Shown here in pieces: positions 7,463 to 17,066 of a stretch of 64,000 bases of DNA. Below the pieces are notes generated by a model. The model did no database searches. It saw nothing but the letters and a program-made list of their open reading frames with translations, and was not told the DNA's origin. The stretch spans positions 868,001-932,000 of the forward strand of contig NZ_CP097332.1 in the NCBI RefSeq assembly GCF_023516435.1, written 5' to 3'. The stretch is from Jatrophihabitans telluris (GTDB taxonomy: Bacteria; Actinomycetota; Actinomycetes; Mycobacteriales; Jatrophihabitantaceae). Within the stretch, counting starts at the first letter, position 1. Every line of letters starts with the position of its first letter. The position numbers and the translations under genes are program-made.

Positions 7463-9277
7463 ATGCAGTCCACTCCCACCCCGCCCCCCACCTTCGCCGG
7501 CCGTCGCTGGAAGGCCGATGGCCGCAACTCCGCCGACGAGAAGCGCGAGGCCAAGCAGGTCTCGCTGCTGCGTATCGGCCGGCTCTTCACCCCCTACCGT
7601 TGGCCGCTGCTGATCGTGACGGCCATCATCGTGGCTTCGTCCATCGTCTCCCTGGCCTCTCCGTTCCTGCTGCGGGCCGTGATCGACTCCGCGTTGCCGA
7701 GCCAGAACGTCGGGCTGCTGCTCGCTCTCATCCTCGGCATGATCGCGGTCGCCGCGGTGACCTCGGTCTTCGGCGTGGTCCAGACCTGGATCAGCACCCG
7801 AATCGGCCAACAGGTCATGCACGGCCTACGTACCAGCGTCTTCAGCCACCTGCAACGACAGTCCCTCGGCTTCTTCACCCGTACCCGTACCGGTGAAGTG
7901 CAGTCGCGCATCACCAACGACATCGGCGGGATGCAATCGGTCGTCACATCGACGGCAACCTCGGTCGCGTCCAACCTCACGACTGTCGTGGCCACCATCG
8001 CCGCCATGCTCGCGCTGTCCTGGCGGCTGTCGCTGATATCGCTGATCGTGATGCCACCGGCGATCTACTTGACGCGCAAGGTGGCCCGGATGCGGCGCGA
8101 CATCACCGCCCGCCGCCAGTCGGAGCTGGCCGACCTCAACGTCACGATCGAGGAAGGCCTTTCGATCAGCGGTATTCAGCTCGCGAAGACGATGGGGAGC
8201 GGCCCCGCCCTCATTCGCCGGTTCAGCGAATCGTCGGTCCGACTGATCGATCTGGAACTACGGTCGGAGCTGGCCGGACGGTGGCGGATGGCCTCCATGA
8301 GCGTCATCTTCGCCGCGGTGCCGGCCGCGATCTACCTGGCCGCGGGACTGCCCGCGACCCGCGGCGGCATGACCATCGGCACCCTGGTGGCCTTCACCAC
8401 CCTGCAAGCCGGCCTGTTCCGTCCACTGATGGGGCTGCTGAACGTCGGTGTGTCGCTCACCAGCTCACTGGCCCTCTTCGCCCGCATCTTCGAGTACCTC
8501 GACCTACCGGTGGAGATCGACGAGCCCGCCGACCCGGTGAGCGTCGATCCCGCCGCCATTCGCGGTGAGGTCCGCTTCCACGGCGTCAGCTTCTGCTACC
8601 CCGGCGCAACGAAGGCCGCCGTCGATGACGTCGACCTGGTCGTACCGGCGGGGAACACCCTCGCGATCGTTGGCGAAACCGGTTCGGGTAAGAGCACACT
8701 GGCCGCCCTTGTCGCCCGCCTGTACGACCCGAGCGCCGGCCGAATCACCATCGACGGTATCGACCTGCGCGATCTCGCCCTGACCGACCTGGCCGCGATC
8801 GTCGGTGTGGTGAGCCAGGAAACGTACCTGCTGCACACCACCGTGCGGGAAAACCTTCGCTACGCCAAGCCCGACGCCACCGATGCCGAGATCGAATCCG
8901 CCGCGCGGGCCGCCCAGATTCACGAGCTGATCGACTCGCTGCCCGAGGGCTACGACACGATGGTCGGCTCGCGGGGTCACCGGTTCTCCGGCGGCGAGCA
9001 ACAACGAATCGCCATCGCCCGGACCCTGCTGCGCAATCCGCGCGTGCTCGTGCTCGATGAGGCCACCAGCGCCCTGGACAACGAGACCGAGCGGGCCGTG
9101 CAGCACGCCTTCGACGAACTGGCCCGCGGACGAACCACCATCACCATCGCCCACCGGCTGTCCACGGTCCGCGACGCCGACGGGATCGTGGTCATCGACG
9201 CCGGTCACGTTGTCGAGGCGGGTAGTCATGAGCAACTGCTCGAACGGGCCGGACGATATGCCGCGTTGGCTGCGTGA
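7463..9277 (+). CDS. ABC transporter, fused permease and ATPase (exporter half-transporter)
   Basis: A 604-aa type IV ABC exporter subunit. Residues about 30-320 hold six membrane helices. The nucleotide-binding domain follows, with Walker A GETGSGKST at about 403-411, signature SGGEQQR at about 510, Walker B VLVLDEATSALD at about 529 and the H-loop TIAHRLSTV. The start is the ATG after GGGAGG at 7463; an open frame extends 14 codons upstream without a ribosome-binding site. It would work as a homodimer, since no partner gene is adjacent, exporting a lipid, drug or peptide. Regulation by the divergent MarR protein is likely. Confidence 0.92.
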   Translation: MQSTPTPPPTFAGRRWKADGRNSADEKREAKQVSLLRIGRLFTPYRWPLLIVTAIIVASSIVSLASPFLLRAVIDSALPSQNVGLLLALILGMIAVAAVTSVFGVVQTWISTRIGQQVMHGLRTSVFSHLQRQSLGFFTRTRTGEVQSRITNDIGGMQSVVTSTATSVASNLTTVVATIAAMLALSWRLSLISLIVMPPAIYLTRKVARMRRDITARRQSELADLNVTIEEGLSISGIQLAKTMGSGPALIRRFSESSVRLIDLELRSELAGRWRMASMSVIFAAVPAAIYLAAGLPATRGGMTIGTLVAFTTLQAGLFRPLMGLLNVGVSLTSSLALFARIFEYLDLPVEIDEPADPVSVDPAAIRGEVRFHGVSFCYPGATKAAVDDVDLVVPAGNTLAIVGETGSGKSTLAALVARLYDPSAGRITIDGIDLRDLALTDLAAIVGVVSQETYLLHTTVRENLRYAKPDATDAEIESAARAAQIHELIDSLPEGYDTMVGSRGHRFSGGEQQRIAIARTLLRNPRVLVLDEATSALDNETERAVQHAFDELARGRTTITIAHRLSTVRDADGIVVIDAGHVVEAGSHEQLLERAGRYAALAA

Positions 9278-9302
9278 ACTCGCAGCTCCTGGAACGCACA
9301 GC

Positions 9303-11822
9303 TCACCAGTGGTCGACCGACCGCACCTGCACGATCGCCTCGCCCGCCTCGTCGCTGGCCGCCAGATCCACCACGGCGTCGATGCCCCAGTCGTGGTCGC
9401 CGTCCGGGTCGTCGAAGACCTGCCGCACCTGCCACTCGTTCGTGGTCTTGGTGATCTGCAACAGCTGCGGATTGCGTGCATCGGCCGAGATACCGATCCG
9501 GTCGTACTCGGCGAAGTAGCCGTCCAGCGCGTCCTCCCAGTCCTGAGCTGACCACGCCTTGGGCTGGGACAGGTCGGCGAGCAGATCGTAGCGACGTCGT
9601 GCGGCCAGTTCGACCCGACGGAACAAGGCGTTTCTCACCAGGACGGTGAACGCCCTGGTGTTCGAGGTCAGCGTCCTGACCGCGGGGACATCGCCCGGCT
9701 CCAGGGCGGAATCCTCACCTGCGCGCAACTGCTCCCATTCGTCCAGCAATGACGAGTCGACCTGGCGTACGAGTTCTCCCAGCCACGCGGTGACGTCCTC
9801 CACCGGTTCGGTCCGGGCGGCCGCCGGGACCGAGGACCGCAAGGCCCGGTACGCATCGGACAGGTACCGCAGTACCAATCCCTCCGAGCGGGTCAGACCG
9901 TAGAGGGATACGTATTCGCCGAAGGTCATGGCCCGCTCGTACAGGTCGCGCACTATGGACTTGGGCGACAGCTCGAAGGCCGCCAGCCAGGGATGCGATT
10001 GACGGTAAATGGAGAAGGTCGCCTCGAGGAACTCCGCCAACGGCTTGGGATAACTGACGTCCTCGAGCAGTTCCATCCGCTCGTCGTACTCGATGCCGTC
10101 GGCCTTCATGGCGGCCACGGCCTCACCCCGGGCCGCGAACTGCTGTGCCGACAGGACCTGCCTCGGGTTCTCCAGGGTCGACTCCAGTACGGAGACGACG
10201 TCCAGCGCAAAAGACTCCGAATCGACGTCCAGTACCTCTATGGCGGCCAGCGCGAACGTCGACAAGGGTTGATTGAGCGCGAAGTTCAAGGGCAGGTCCA
10301 CGGTCAGCCGCACCGTCCGGCCGAACTGGTCGGGGACCTCCAACCGTTCGATCACCCCTGCGGCCAATAGGGATCGGTAGGCGGCAATGGCTTGGCGCAC
10401 GTGGTGACGCCTGCGGGACACCGGTTCGTGGTTGTCGGTCAGCAGCCGCTTCATCGCGGCGAAGGCGTCGCCCTCGCGAGCGATCACGTTCAACAACAGG
10501 GCGGGCGTCACCGCGAAGTGGGAACCGAGCTGCTCGGGCGCGGCTTCGATCAGACGATCGTGGGTCGCCTTCGACCACGAGACGAATCCCTCGGGCGCCC
10601 TCTTACGAACGACCTTCCGCCGCTTCTTCTCGTCCTCACCCGCCTTGGCCAGCAGCTTGACGTTCTCGACTTCGTGCTCGGGTGCCTGCACCACGACCGT
10701 GCCCGCGGTGTCGAACCCGGCCCGGCCGGCGCGCCCGGAGATCTGATGGAACTCCCGGGCCTGCAACTGCCGGGTGCGCACCCCATCGTATTTCGACAGG
10801 GACGAGAACAGCACGGTACGGATGGGGACATTGATGCCGACGCCCAGCGTGTCCGTGCCGCAGATGACCTTGAGCAGGCCGGCCTGCGCGAGCTTCTCCA
10901 CCAGGCGGCGGTATTTGGGCAGCATGCCCGCGTGATGAACCCCGATGCCGTGCCGGACCAACCTCGACAGCACCTTGCCGAAGCCGGAGCTGAAGCGGAA
11001 TTCGCCGATTGCGACGGCGATCATGTCCCTTTCGGCGCGACTGGCCACGTTGATCGAGGTGAGCGCCTGCGCCTGTTCCAGCGCCGCGGCCTGGGTGAAG
11101 TGCACGATGTAGATCGGGGCCTGCTTGGTCTGCAGCAACTCGATGACGGTCTCCTGCAGACCGGTCACCGAGTAGTAGTGATGCAGGGGCACCGGACGCT
11201 GCGCGGAGGACACCAGCGCGGTTTCGCGTCCGGTGCGCCGCGACAGGTCGTCGAGGAAGAAATCGACATCGCCGAGGGTCGCCGACATCAACAGGAACTG
11301 GGATTTGTTCAGTTCCAGCAAGGGAATCTGCCACGCCCAGCCACGGTCCGGATCCCCGTAGTAGTGGAACTCGTCCATGATGACCGTGCCGACGTCGGTG
11401 CTGGGACCCATCCGCAGCGCGAGGTTGGCCAGTACCTCGGCAGTGCAGCAGACGATGTCGGCGTCCTGGTTGACGCTGGCGTCGCCGGTGAGCATCCCGA
11501 CCCGCTCGGCGCCGAAGGTATCGGACAGCTCGAAGAACTTCTCGCTGACCAGCGCCTTGATCGGAGCGGTGTACACGCTGCGCCGGCCGGCCGCCAACGC
11601 CGCGAAGTGAGCCCCGGTGGCCACCAGCGACTTCCCGGAACCGGTCGGCGTGGCCAGGATGACGTTGGCGCCCGAGACGAGTTCGATCAGGGCCTCACTC
11701 TGCGCCGGGTACAGCTCGAGCCCGCGTCCGGACGTCCAGCCTTCGAAGGCGGCGAAGACCGAATCCGGTTCGTCGGGCAGTCCGACGAGCAGGTCAGGCA
11801 GGCTGGCGGTCACTGCACCCAC
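9303..11822 (-). CDS. DEAD/DEAH-box helicase of the DUF3516 group
   Basis: An 839-aa superfamily 2 helicase. Motif I is ATPTGSGKS (57-65), motif II is DEFH (150-153), motif III is SATLGD, and motif VI is QISGRAGRAGFDTAG in the second RecA domain. The roughly 400 residues after the core correspond to the actinobacterial DUF3516 C-terminal region. The motif II and VI pattern is Ski2/HelY-like, so RNA is the likely substrate, but this is inference. It is convergent with the ABC exporter, 25 bp apart, and 42 bp from the stop of the phosphatase upstream. Confidence 0.88.
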   Translation of the reverse strand: MGAVTASLPDLLVGLPDEPDSVFAAFEGWTSGRGLELYPAQSEALIELVSGANVILATPTGSGKSLVATGAHFAALAAGRRSVYTAPIKALVSEKFFELSDTFGAERVGMLTGDASVNQDADIVCCTAEVLANLALRMGPSTDVGTVIMDEFHYYGDPDRGWAWQIPLLELNKSQFLLMSATLGDVDFFLDDLSRRTGRETALVSSAQRPVPLHHYYSVTGLQETVIELLQTKQAPIYIVHFTQAAALEQAQALTSINVASRAERDMIAVAIGEFRFSSGFGKVLSRLVRHGIGVHHAGMLPKYRRLVEKLAQAGLLKVICGTDTLGVGINVPIRTVLFSSLSKYDGVRTRQLQAREFHQISGRAGRAGFDTAGTVVVQAPEHEVENVKLLAKAGEDEKKRRKVVRKRAPEGFVSWSKATHDRLIEAAPEQLGSHFAVTPALLLNVIAREGDAFAAMKRLLTDNHEPVSRRRHHVRQAIAAYRSLLAAGVIERLEVPDQFGRTVRLTVDLPLNFALNQPLSTFALAAIEVLDVDSESFALDVVSVLESTLENPRQVLSAQQFAARGEAVAAMKADGIEYDERMELLEDVSYPKPLAEFLEATFSIYRQSHPWLAAFELSPKSIVRDLYERAMTFGEYVSLYGLTRSEGLVLRYLSDAYRALRSSVPAAARTEPVEDVTAWLGELVRQVDSSLLDEWEQLRAGEDSALEPGDVPAVRTLTSNTRAFTVLVRNALFRRVELAARRRYDLLADLSQPKAWSAQDWEDALDGYFAEYDRIGISADARNPQLLQITKTTNEWQVRQVFDDPDGDHDWGIDAVVDLAASDEAGEAIVQVRSVDHW

Positions 11823-11864
11823 CCTAGTGCGGTCCTGCTACCTCCTCGTCCTGCCTGTCCCGGC

Positions 11865-12734
11865 CTAAGGAAGGTAGTACATCGGGTTCGGGATCTTGAA
11901 GGTCTTGTCGCCGTACCCGCCCCGGAGATCGGAGAATTGGTCACCGAAGTTGGCCACCAGGTCATAACCGAGGGACTCGATGTGCTTGCGGGTCTGGGAC
12001 TTGTACTCGGTCGTCGTGCAGGTGGCCGCCGCGCACCGGATGTAGGACGGCTGATTGCCGGCGGTGTACTTGAGGTACAAGTGGGCGGTGTCCAACGGGA
12101 CCTGGTAGCCGACCTTGGACAGGTTCGTCACCGTCCCCGCCCGCTGGGTCTCCGGACGTCCGGTCAGGAAGAACACGGTGTAGCCCTTGGACGAGGCCCA
12201 GTTCACCAGCGCCGGCATGCCGTACACCTCGGGGAAACGGGCGTTGTTGACGTAGTCGGCGTTCGTCATCGGGTTGTAGGAGAAACCCGAGAAGATCTCG
12301 TAGTTGTAGGTGTTCAGCGTGGTGTCGTCGATGTCGAAGACCACCGACTTCTTGCCCTCGGCCGGCTTGACTCGGGCATGGGCGAGATAGGACCTGGCCT
12401 TCGCCTCGATGCCGTGAACCTCCTTGGCGTAGTTGCCCGTCGTGGAGGGCACGTGGTCTGTGCCGACGACGGTGTCGCCGTAGTAGGCCTTGATCTTGTT
12501 CTCTACGAGGGTGACGTTCGGGATCGAGTCGCCGCGTGTGGGGGCGACGGTGCTGCTCGGCGGCGCCGGATGCGCCGGATGCGCGATGTGCCCGCTGTTG
12601 CCGTGCGCCGAGGCGGTGGTGATGCCGCCGAACGTCAGCCCGAGCGCCGCGATCAAGGCTCCGGTCAGGAGGGGCCATCTGCCGCTCAGGCGGGTACGTC
12701 CGGCGGGTGCCCCCGAGGTCATCTCAGCACTCAT
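11865..12734 (-). CDS. Exported HAD-superfamily acid phosphatase (class B/IIIB-like)
   Basis: A 289-aa protein. The ATG at 12734 has GGAGGAAG upstream. Residues about 17-42 are a signal peptide (basic start, LLTGALIAALGLTFGG, then ASA-HG cleavage). The HAD nucleophile motif is VVFDIDDTTLNTYNYE, with the two aspartates D-x-D. 'VFFLTGRPETQRAGT' supplies motif II (T) and 'YDLVANFGDQFSDL' supplies the C-terminal acidic motif. Such enzymes hydrolyse phosphomonoesters or nucleotides outside the membrane to scavenge phosphate. It appears monocistronic. Confidence 0.87.
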   Translation of the reverse strand: MSAEMTSGAPAGRTRLSGRWPLLTGALIAALGLTFGGITTASAHGNSGHIAHPAHPAPPSSTVAPTRGDSIPNVTLVENKIKAYYGDTVVGTDHVPSTTGNYAKEVHGIEAKARSYLAHARVKPAEGKKSVVFDIDDTTLNTYNYEIFSGFSYNPMTNADYVNNARFPEVYGMPALVNWASSKGYTVFFLTGRPETQRAGTVTNLSKVGYQVPLDTAHLYLKYTAGNQPSYIRCAAATCTTTEYKSQTRKHIESLGYDLVANFGDQFSDLRGGYGDKTFKIPNPMYYLP

Positions 12735-12839
12735 GGATCTCTTCCTCCGTGTCGCGATGCGTCCAGGCACGAGGTCGTCGTGCACCCACACTTGTACACA
12801 TGAGGTGAGAAACTGGATGTAAAGCCCGCAAATCCCCAC

Positions 12840-12980
12840 ACGTTGACGTTGCCCTTGTTGCGCGCAACGAGGGCAACCTCAACGGGTTGGGACGCGCAAC
12901 GAGGGCAACCTCAACGGGTGAGGACGCGCAACGAGGGCAACCTCAACGGGTTGGGACCCGCAACGAGGGCAACCTCAACG
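12840..12980 (+). repeat. 32-bp tandem repeat with inverted first copy
   Basis: Four direct copies with 32-bp period (core CGCAACGAGGGCAACCTCAA) start at 12863, 12895, 12927 and 12959. The stretch 12840-12861 is a near-exact inverted copy (20 of 22 positions), so it can form a long hairpin with any direct copy. The array ends exactly before the stop codon of the transglutaminase gene, so it lies in that operon's 3' untranslated region and may act as a terminator or RNA stabiliser. Confidence 0.9.
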
Positions 12981-13838
12981 TCAGGCCAAGCGGGTGACCT
13001 CGACGACGACGCCCAGTCCGGACGACTTGGGCCCGGAGTAGATGCCCTTCAGCGGCGCGACATCGTCGTAGTCACGTCCCCTGGCCACCGCCACGTGCTG
13101 GTCGGCGACCTCACGTCCGTTCGTCGGGTCGTAGCCGACCCACTCGCCGTCCCACCACTCGACCCAGGCGTGGCTCTCACCCGCGACCGTTTCCCCGATC
13201 TCTGCCGAGGACTTGGGATGCAGATAGCCCGAGACGTAGCGGCACGGTACGCCGAGCGAGCGAAGCATGGCCAGCGTGACGTGCGCAAAATCCTGGCAGA
13301 CACCCTTGCGTTCCTGCCAGGCCTGCAAGCCGGACGTGTGGACCCCGGTGGCGCCGAGGCGGTACTCCATCGCCGCCCGGATCGCCTCGTTGCAGGCGAT
13401 GGCGGCGTCGGCGGGCGCCGAGGTACCGGCGCTCTCGCGCGCCAACGCGGACAACTCACCGTCGGGGTCGGTGCGCGGGGTGAACGCCAGCCACTCCGCG
13501 AACTGGTCACGCACCTGATCGGTGCCGAGTTCCCCCCAGCCGAGCGAGGCGAGCGAGCTCAACGCCCGCGGCCGCAGCGCGGTCTCGACCACGCTCGTCG
13601 AGGTGACGACCAGTTCGCTGTGGGGGGAGTGGATGTCGAACGCGGTGACCTGAGTGCCCCAGTAGTCCCGGTAGCGGAACACGCTGGCCGGCGGCGAGAT
13701 CTCGACCCGGGACTCCAGGGTGGTCTGGGTCGAGTCCGACAACGGCGTCATCCGCGCCTCGTTGAACGAGGACACCACTTCGCCGTCGTAGGAGTATCCG
13801 GTGCGGTGGCGCACCCGCATGCGCCAGGTCATCGGCAC
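12981..13838 (-). CDS. Transglutaminase-like cysteine protease family protein
   Basis: A 285-aa cytoplasmic protein. The N-terminal beta-domain ('MRVRHRTGYSYDGEVVSSFNEARM') is the usual transglut_N partner. The catalytic triad is visible: C181 in KGVCQDFAHV, H223 in ESHAWVEWW and D237 in GYDPTNGR. It is the last gene of an operon with an alpha-E protein (19 bp upstream) and a circularly permuted ATP-grasp protein. This trio is a recurrent bacterial system predicted to make and trim an isopeptide-type modification, with no firmly assigned substrate that I know. Confidence 0.9.
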   Translation of the reverse strand: MPMTWRMRVRHRTGYSYDGEVVSSFNEARMTPLSDSTQTTLESRVEISPPASVFRYRDYWGTQVTAFDIHSPHSELVVTSTSVVETALRPRALSSLASLGWGELGTDQVRDQFAEWLAFTPRTDPDGELSALARESAGTSAPADAAIACNEAIRAAMEYRLGATGVHTSGLQAWQERKGVCQDFAHVTLAMLRSLGVPCRYVSGYLHPKSSAEIGETVAGESHAWVEWWDGEWVGYDPTNGREVADQHVAVARGRDYDDVAPLKGIYSGPKSSGLGVVVEVTRLA

Positions 13839-13857
13839 ATCCCCGCTCGGCTCATCG

Positions 13858-14793
13858 TCACGCTCCCTTTCCGACCCACTCGATCACGGCGTGCGGAAAA
13901 TACCGGGTGCCGACGGCACTGGTGGCGTCTGCGCACGCGGTCTGGACCGCTTCGAGATTGCCCTGGAGATCCTGCATCATCTCGTCCACGCCGAGGAACT
14001 CCAGCCCGGTGCGGGCCCGGCCCAGCTGCCGCCGAGCCGGATCGTCCGTGCCGACCCGGCCGTCACCGCCCCGGTCCAGTTCCTGGATACGGTCCTCGGC
14101 CCGGGACAGCGCGAAGAACAGCGAGCGCGGAAAGAGCCGGTCGAGCATGAGGAACTCCCCGGCGGTCCGGTCACTGACCCGGCCCCGGTAGGTGCGCAGG
14201 TAGGCCTCGTTCGCCCCGCAGGCACGTAACAACGTGGTCCAGTTCGGGCCGGACGTGCCGGTGGCGCGGGTGGTCAGCAAGCGGGCCGTCATGTCGACCC
14301 GTTCGATACTGCGGCCCAGGTCGAGGAAGAGCCAGCCCTCGTCCCGGCTCATGGTGGAGTCCGCGACGCCGCTGGCCAGCGCGGTACGTTCACGCACCCA
14401 CTGGAAGAACCGGTGCGGTCCCATGCGCTCGGCCCGCCGGCGTTGTTCGGACAGGTCCAGGTAGGTGAGGTTGAGTGCCTCCCAGAGCTCGGAGGACACC
14501 GAGTCGCGAGCGCTGCGGGCGTTGACCCGGCCGGCGGCGAGGGCGCCGGTGATCGAGGACGCGGCCTGGCGATCGTAGGCGAGTTGCTGCAGCACTTCAC
14601 GAACACCGACCGGGCTGCCGTCCTCGGGCATCGGCCGGCCCATGACCTCGAACAGCGACCGGCAGGCCTCGTCCTCGACGGAGGCGTCCTCGAGGATCTG
14701 CTGCAGGTAGATGTCCAGGATGCGGGCCGTGTCGTCGGCGCGTTCGATGTAGCGGCCGATCCAGAACAGCGACTCGGCGATCCGGCTCAGCAT
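13858..14793 (-). CDS. Alpha-E domain-containing protein
   Basis: A 311-aa all-helical protein. The start MLSRIAESLFWIGRYIERADDTARILD is the family hallmark, and near-identical spacing recurs in the second half (DLGRSIERVDMTARLL), showing the internal duplication of this family. The ATG at 14793 lies 10 bp after the ATP-grasp stop. It occurs with ATP-grasp and transglutaminase partners, and its glutamate-rich helices are thought to scaffold or receive the modification. It has no catalytic motif of its own. Confidence 0.9.
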   Translation of the reverse strand: MLSRIAESLFWIGRYIERADDTARILDIYLQQILEDASVEDEACRSLFEVMGRPMPEDGSPVGVREVLQQLAYDRQAASSITGALAAGRVNARSARDSVSSELWEALNLTYLDLSEQRRRAERMGPHRFFQWVRERTALASGVADSTMSRDEGWLFLDLGRSIERVDMTARLLTTRATGTSGPNWTTLLRACGANEAYLRTYRGRVSDRTAGEFLMLDRLFPRSLFFALSRAEDRIQELDRGGDGRVGTDDPARRQLGRARTGLEFLGVDEMMQDLQGNLEAVQTACADATSAVGTRYFPHAVIEWVGKGA

Positions 14794-14803
14794 CGCGACC
14801 CCC

Positions 14804-16558
14804 TCACTGCTGGCCCTGCTGTTGCTGCTGGGACTGGGCGTTGTTCGGTCCGACGTCCTGGGTCCGTTCCGCGACCCGGCTTTCGGTGGTGCGCATCGAG
14901 CGCACCACGGGGAACGCGCCGGTGGCCAGCTCCTCCGGGGCGGGCATCGGGCGTCCGACCTCGGCGTCGGTGGCGATGGCCGAGGCGGCATCGTCCTGCG
15001 GCGAGTGCCACTGCCGGTCGATGACAAGGGTGTCCTTCGAGCCGCCGCCCTGACTGGAGTTGACGACCAGCGACCCTTCGGGCAGGGCGACCCGGGTGAG
15101 ACCGCCGGGCAACACCCAGACGTCCTCGCCGTCGTTGACCGCGAACGGGCGGAGGTCGACGTGACGTGGCGCGATCTTCTCGCCGATGACCGTAGGGACC
15201 GTGGACAGGTGGACGACCTGCTGGGCGATCCAGCCGCGGGGGTCCTCGAGCACCTTTGCCCGCAGCACCTCCAGCTCCGCCTTATCCGCTTGCGGGCCGA
15301 TGACGATGCCCTTGCCTCCGGAGCCGTCGACCGGTTTGAGGACGAGCTCGTCGAGCCGGTCGATCACCTCGGCGAGGTGGTCGGGCTGTTCCAGCCTGAA
15401 AGTGTCGACGTTGTCGATCAGCGGTTCCTCGCGGAGGTAATAGCGCACCAGGTCCGGGACGTAGGTGTAGAGCAGCTTGTCGTCGGCGACCCCGTTGCCG
15501 ACTGCGTTGGCGATGGTGACGTTGCCGGCACGGGCCGCGGTCAGCAGGCCGGGGCAGCCCAGTACCGAGTCCGGCTTGAAGTGCACCGGGTCCAGAAAGG
15601 CGTCGTCGACGCGCCGATAGATGACGTGCACCGGCCGCTCGCCGGATGTCGTGCGCATCCGGACCTGGTTGTTGGAGCACACGAGGTCGCGTCCTTCGAC
15701 GAGCTCGACGCCCATAGTGCGGGCGAGCAGGGTGTGCTCGAAGTAGGCGGCGTTGTAGGCACCGGGAGTCAGCAGGACGACGGTCGGGTCGGTGATACCG
15801 GCCGGGGCGGCCCTCCGCAGCGCCTGCAGCAGCTTGGCGGGGTAGTCCGACACCGTGCGCGCCCGGACCTCGCCGAACACCTCCGGCAGTGCCTGGATAC
15901 TCGCTCGGCGATTCTCCAGTACGTAGCTGACCCCCGACGGGATGCGAACGTTGTCCTCCAGCACACGGAAACGGCCCTGCTCATCGCGGATCAGGTCGAT
16001 CCCCGCGACGTGGATGCGCACCCCGTTGGCCGGCTCCATCCCGTAGGCCTGGCGCTCGAAGTACTTCGAGGTGAGCAGTACCCGCTGCGGGACGACGCCG
16101 TCGGCAACCACGTTCTTGTCGCCGTAGACGTCGGCGAGGAAGGCTTCCAACGCCTTGACCCGCTGGGAGACTCCGCGCGAGACCACGTCCCACTCGGCCG
16201 CCTCGATGATGCGGGGGATCAGGTCGGTGGGGAAGGGGCTTTCGACTCCGCCGACGTCGAAGGTGACGCCGCGGTCGAGAAACGAGCGCGCCAGACCCTC
16301 GGCCCGCGCCCGCAGTTCGTCGGCGTCGAGGGAGTGCAGTGCGGTGACCACGGCATCGTAGGCGGGACGGGTCAGACCCTCGGAGGCGAACATCTCGTCC
16401 CAGGCCCGGCCGAAGGAATAGTTCGAGAACAGGTCCGCCACGCCCGGACCATAGGGAGATCCTGTTTCAGTGCCGTTAACGCCACTGGCTGGATCGAGGG
16501 TCGCTGCCAAACCAGTCTCCGATCGGGCGAAATGCGTGGGCTGCGGCGGTGTCGCCAC
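14804..16558 (-). CDS. Circularly permuted type 2 ATP-grasp protein
   Basis: A 584-aa member of the circularly permuted ATP-grasp family. Conserved segments include 'GVTFDVGG', 'RVLEDNVRIPSGVSYVLENR', 'VLLTPGAYNAAYFEH', 'VIYRRVDDAFLDP', the ATP-binding 'VLKPVDGSGGKGIVIGP' and 'HVDLRPFAVN'. These enzymes are predicted amide ligases that activate a carboxylate as acyl phosphate. A Gln-rich tail (QSQQQQQGQQ) ends the protein. It is first in the operon with alpha-E and transglutaminase genes, and only 37 bp separate it from the divergent moaC. Confidence 0.9.
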   Translation of the reverse strand: MATPPQPTHFARSETGLAATLDPASGVNGTETGSPYGPGVADLFSNYSFGRAWDEMFASEGLTRPAYDAVVTALHSLDADELRARAEGLARSFLDRGVTFDVGGVESPFPTDLIPRIIEAAEWDVVSRGVSQRVKALEAFLADVYGDKNVVADGVVPQRVLLTSKYFERQAYGMEPANGVRIHVAGIDLIRDEQGRFRVLEDNVRIPSGVSYVLENRRASIQALPEVFGEVRARTVSDYPAKLLQALRRAAPAGITDPTVVLLTPGAYNAAYFEHTLLARTMGVELVEGRDLVCSNNQVRMRTTSGERPVHVIYRRVDDAFLDPVHFKPDSVLGCPGLLTAARAGNVTIANAVGNGVADDKLLYTYVPDLVRYYLREEPLIDNVDTFRLEQPDHLAEVIDRLDELVLKPVDGSGGKGIVIGPQADKAELEVLRAKVLEDPRGWIAQQVVHLSTVPTVIGEKIAPRHVDLRPFAVNDGEDVWVLPGGLTRVALPEGSLVVNSSQGGGSKDTLVIDRQWHSPQDDAASAIATDAEVGRPMPAPEELATGAFPVVRSMRTTESRVAERTQDVGPNNAQSQQQQQGQQ

Positions 16559-16595
16559 AGACTATGCCGATCCGCGGCGCCGTAGGCTGCCAAAT

Positions 16596-17066
16596 GTGGA
16601 ACTGACTCATGTGGACTCCTCTGGGGCAGCGCGGATGGTCGACGTATCGGCCAAGGACGTGACGGTCCGTTCGGCTACAGCGACCGCGGTGTTCAGTACG
16701 ACGGCCGAGGTGATCGGGCTGTTGCGGGCCGACGGCCTGCCGAAGGGGGATGCCTTGGCGGTGGCCCGGATCGCGGGCATCGCCGCGGCCAAGCGAACGC
16801 CGGATCTGGTGCCGCTGTGCCACCCGATCGCGATCCACGGCGTGTCGGTCGAGCTCGAACTGTCCACCGATGCGGTGTCGATTTCGGCGACTGTGCGGAC
16901 CGCGGACCGAACCGGTGTCGAGATGGAGGCCCTGACCTGCGTCACTGTGGCGGGTTTGGCCCTGTACGACATGGTCAAAGCCGTCGATCGCGGTGCTCGG
17001 CTGACGGATGTGCAGCTGCAGCACAAGGCCGGCGGCCGGACCGGTGAGTGGGAGCGACGACCGTGA
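16596..17066 (+). CDS. moaC: Cyclic pyranopterin monophosphate synthase MoaC
   Basis: A 156-aa enzyme of the first stage of molybdenum cofactor synthesis. It converts the MoaA product, 3',8-cyclo-7,8-dihydro-GTP, to cPMP. Conserved segments are 'MVDVSAKDVTVRSATA', 'AAKRTPDLVPLCHPI' (catalytic His region) and 'GVEMEALTCVTVAGLALYDM'. I chose the GTG at 16596 because the protein then starts at the normal MoaC N-terminus and the upstream open frame lies over the divergent ATP-grasp gene. It overlaps mog by GTGA. No moaA is in the window. Confidence 0.93.
   Translation: MELTHVDSSGAARMVDVSAKDVTVRSATATAVFSTTAEVIGLLRADGLPKGDALAVARIAGIAAAKRTPDLVPLCHPIAIHGVSVELELSTDAVSISATVRTADRTGVEMEALTCVTVAGLALYDMVKAVDRGARLTDVQLQHKAGGRTGEWERRP

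Noticed and set aside
10392-12803. 803-aa plus-strand frame
   Set aside because: Antisense to the helicase and HAD phosphatase, both of which have clear motifs.
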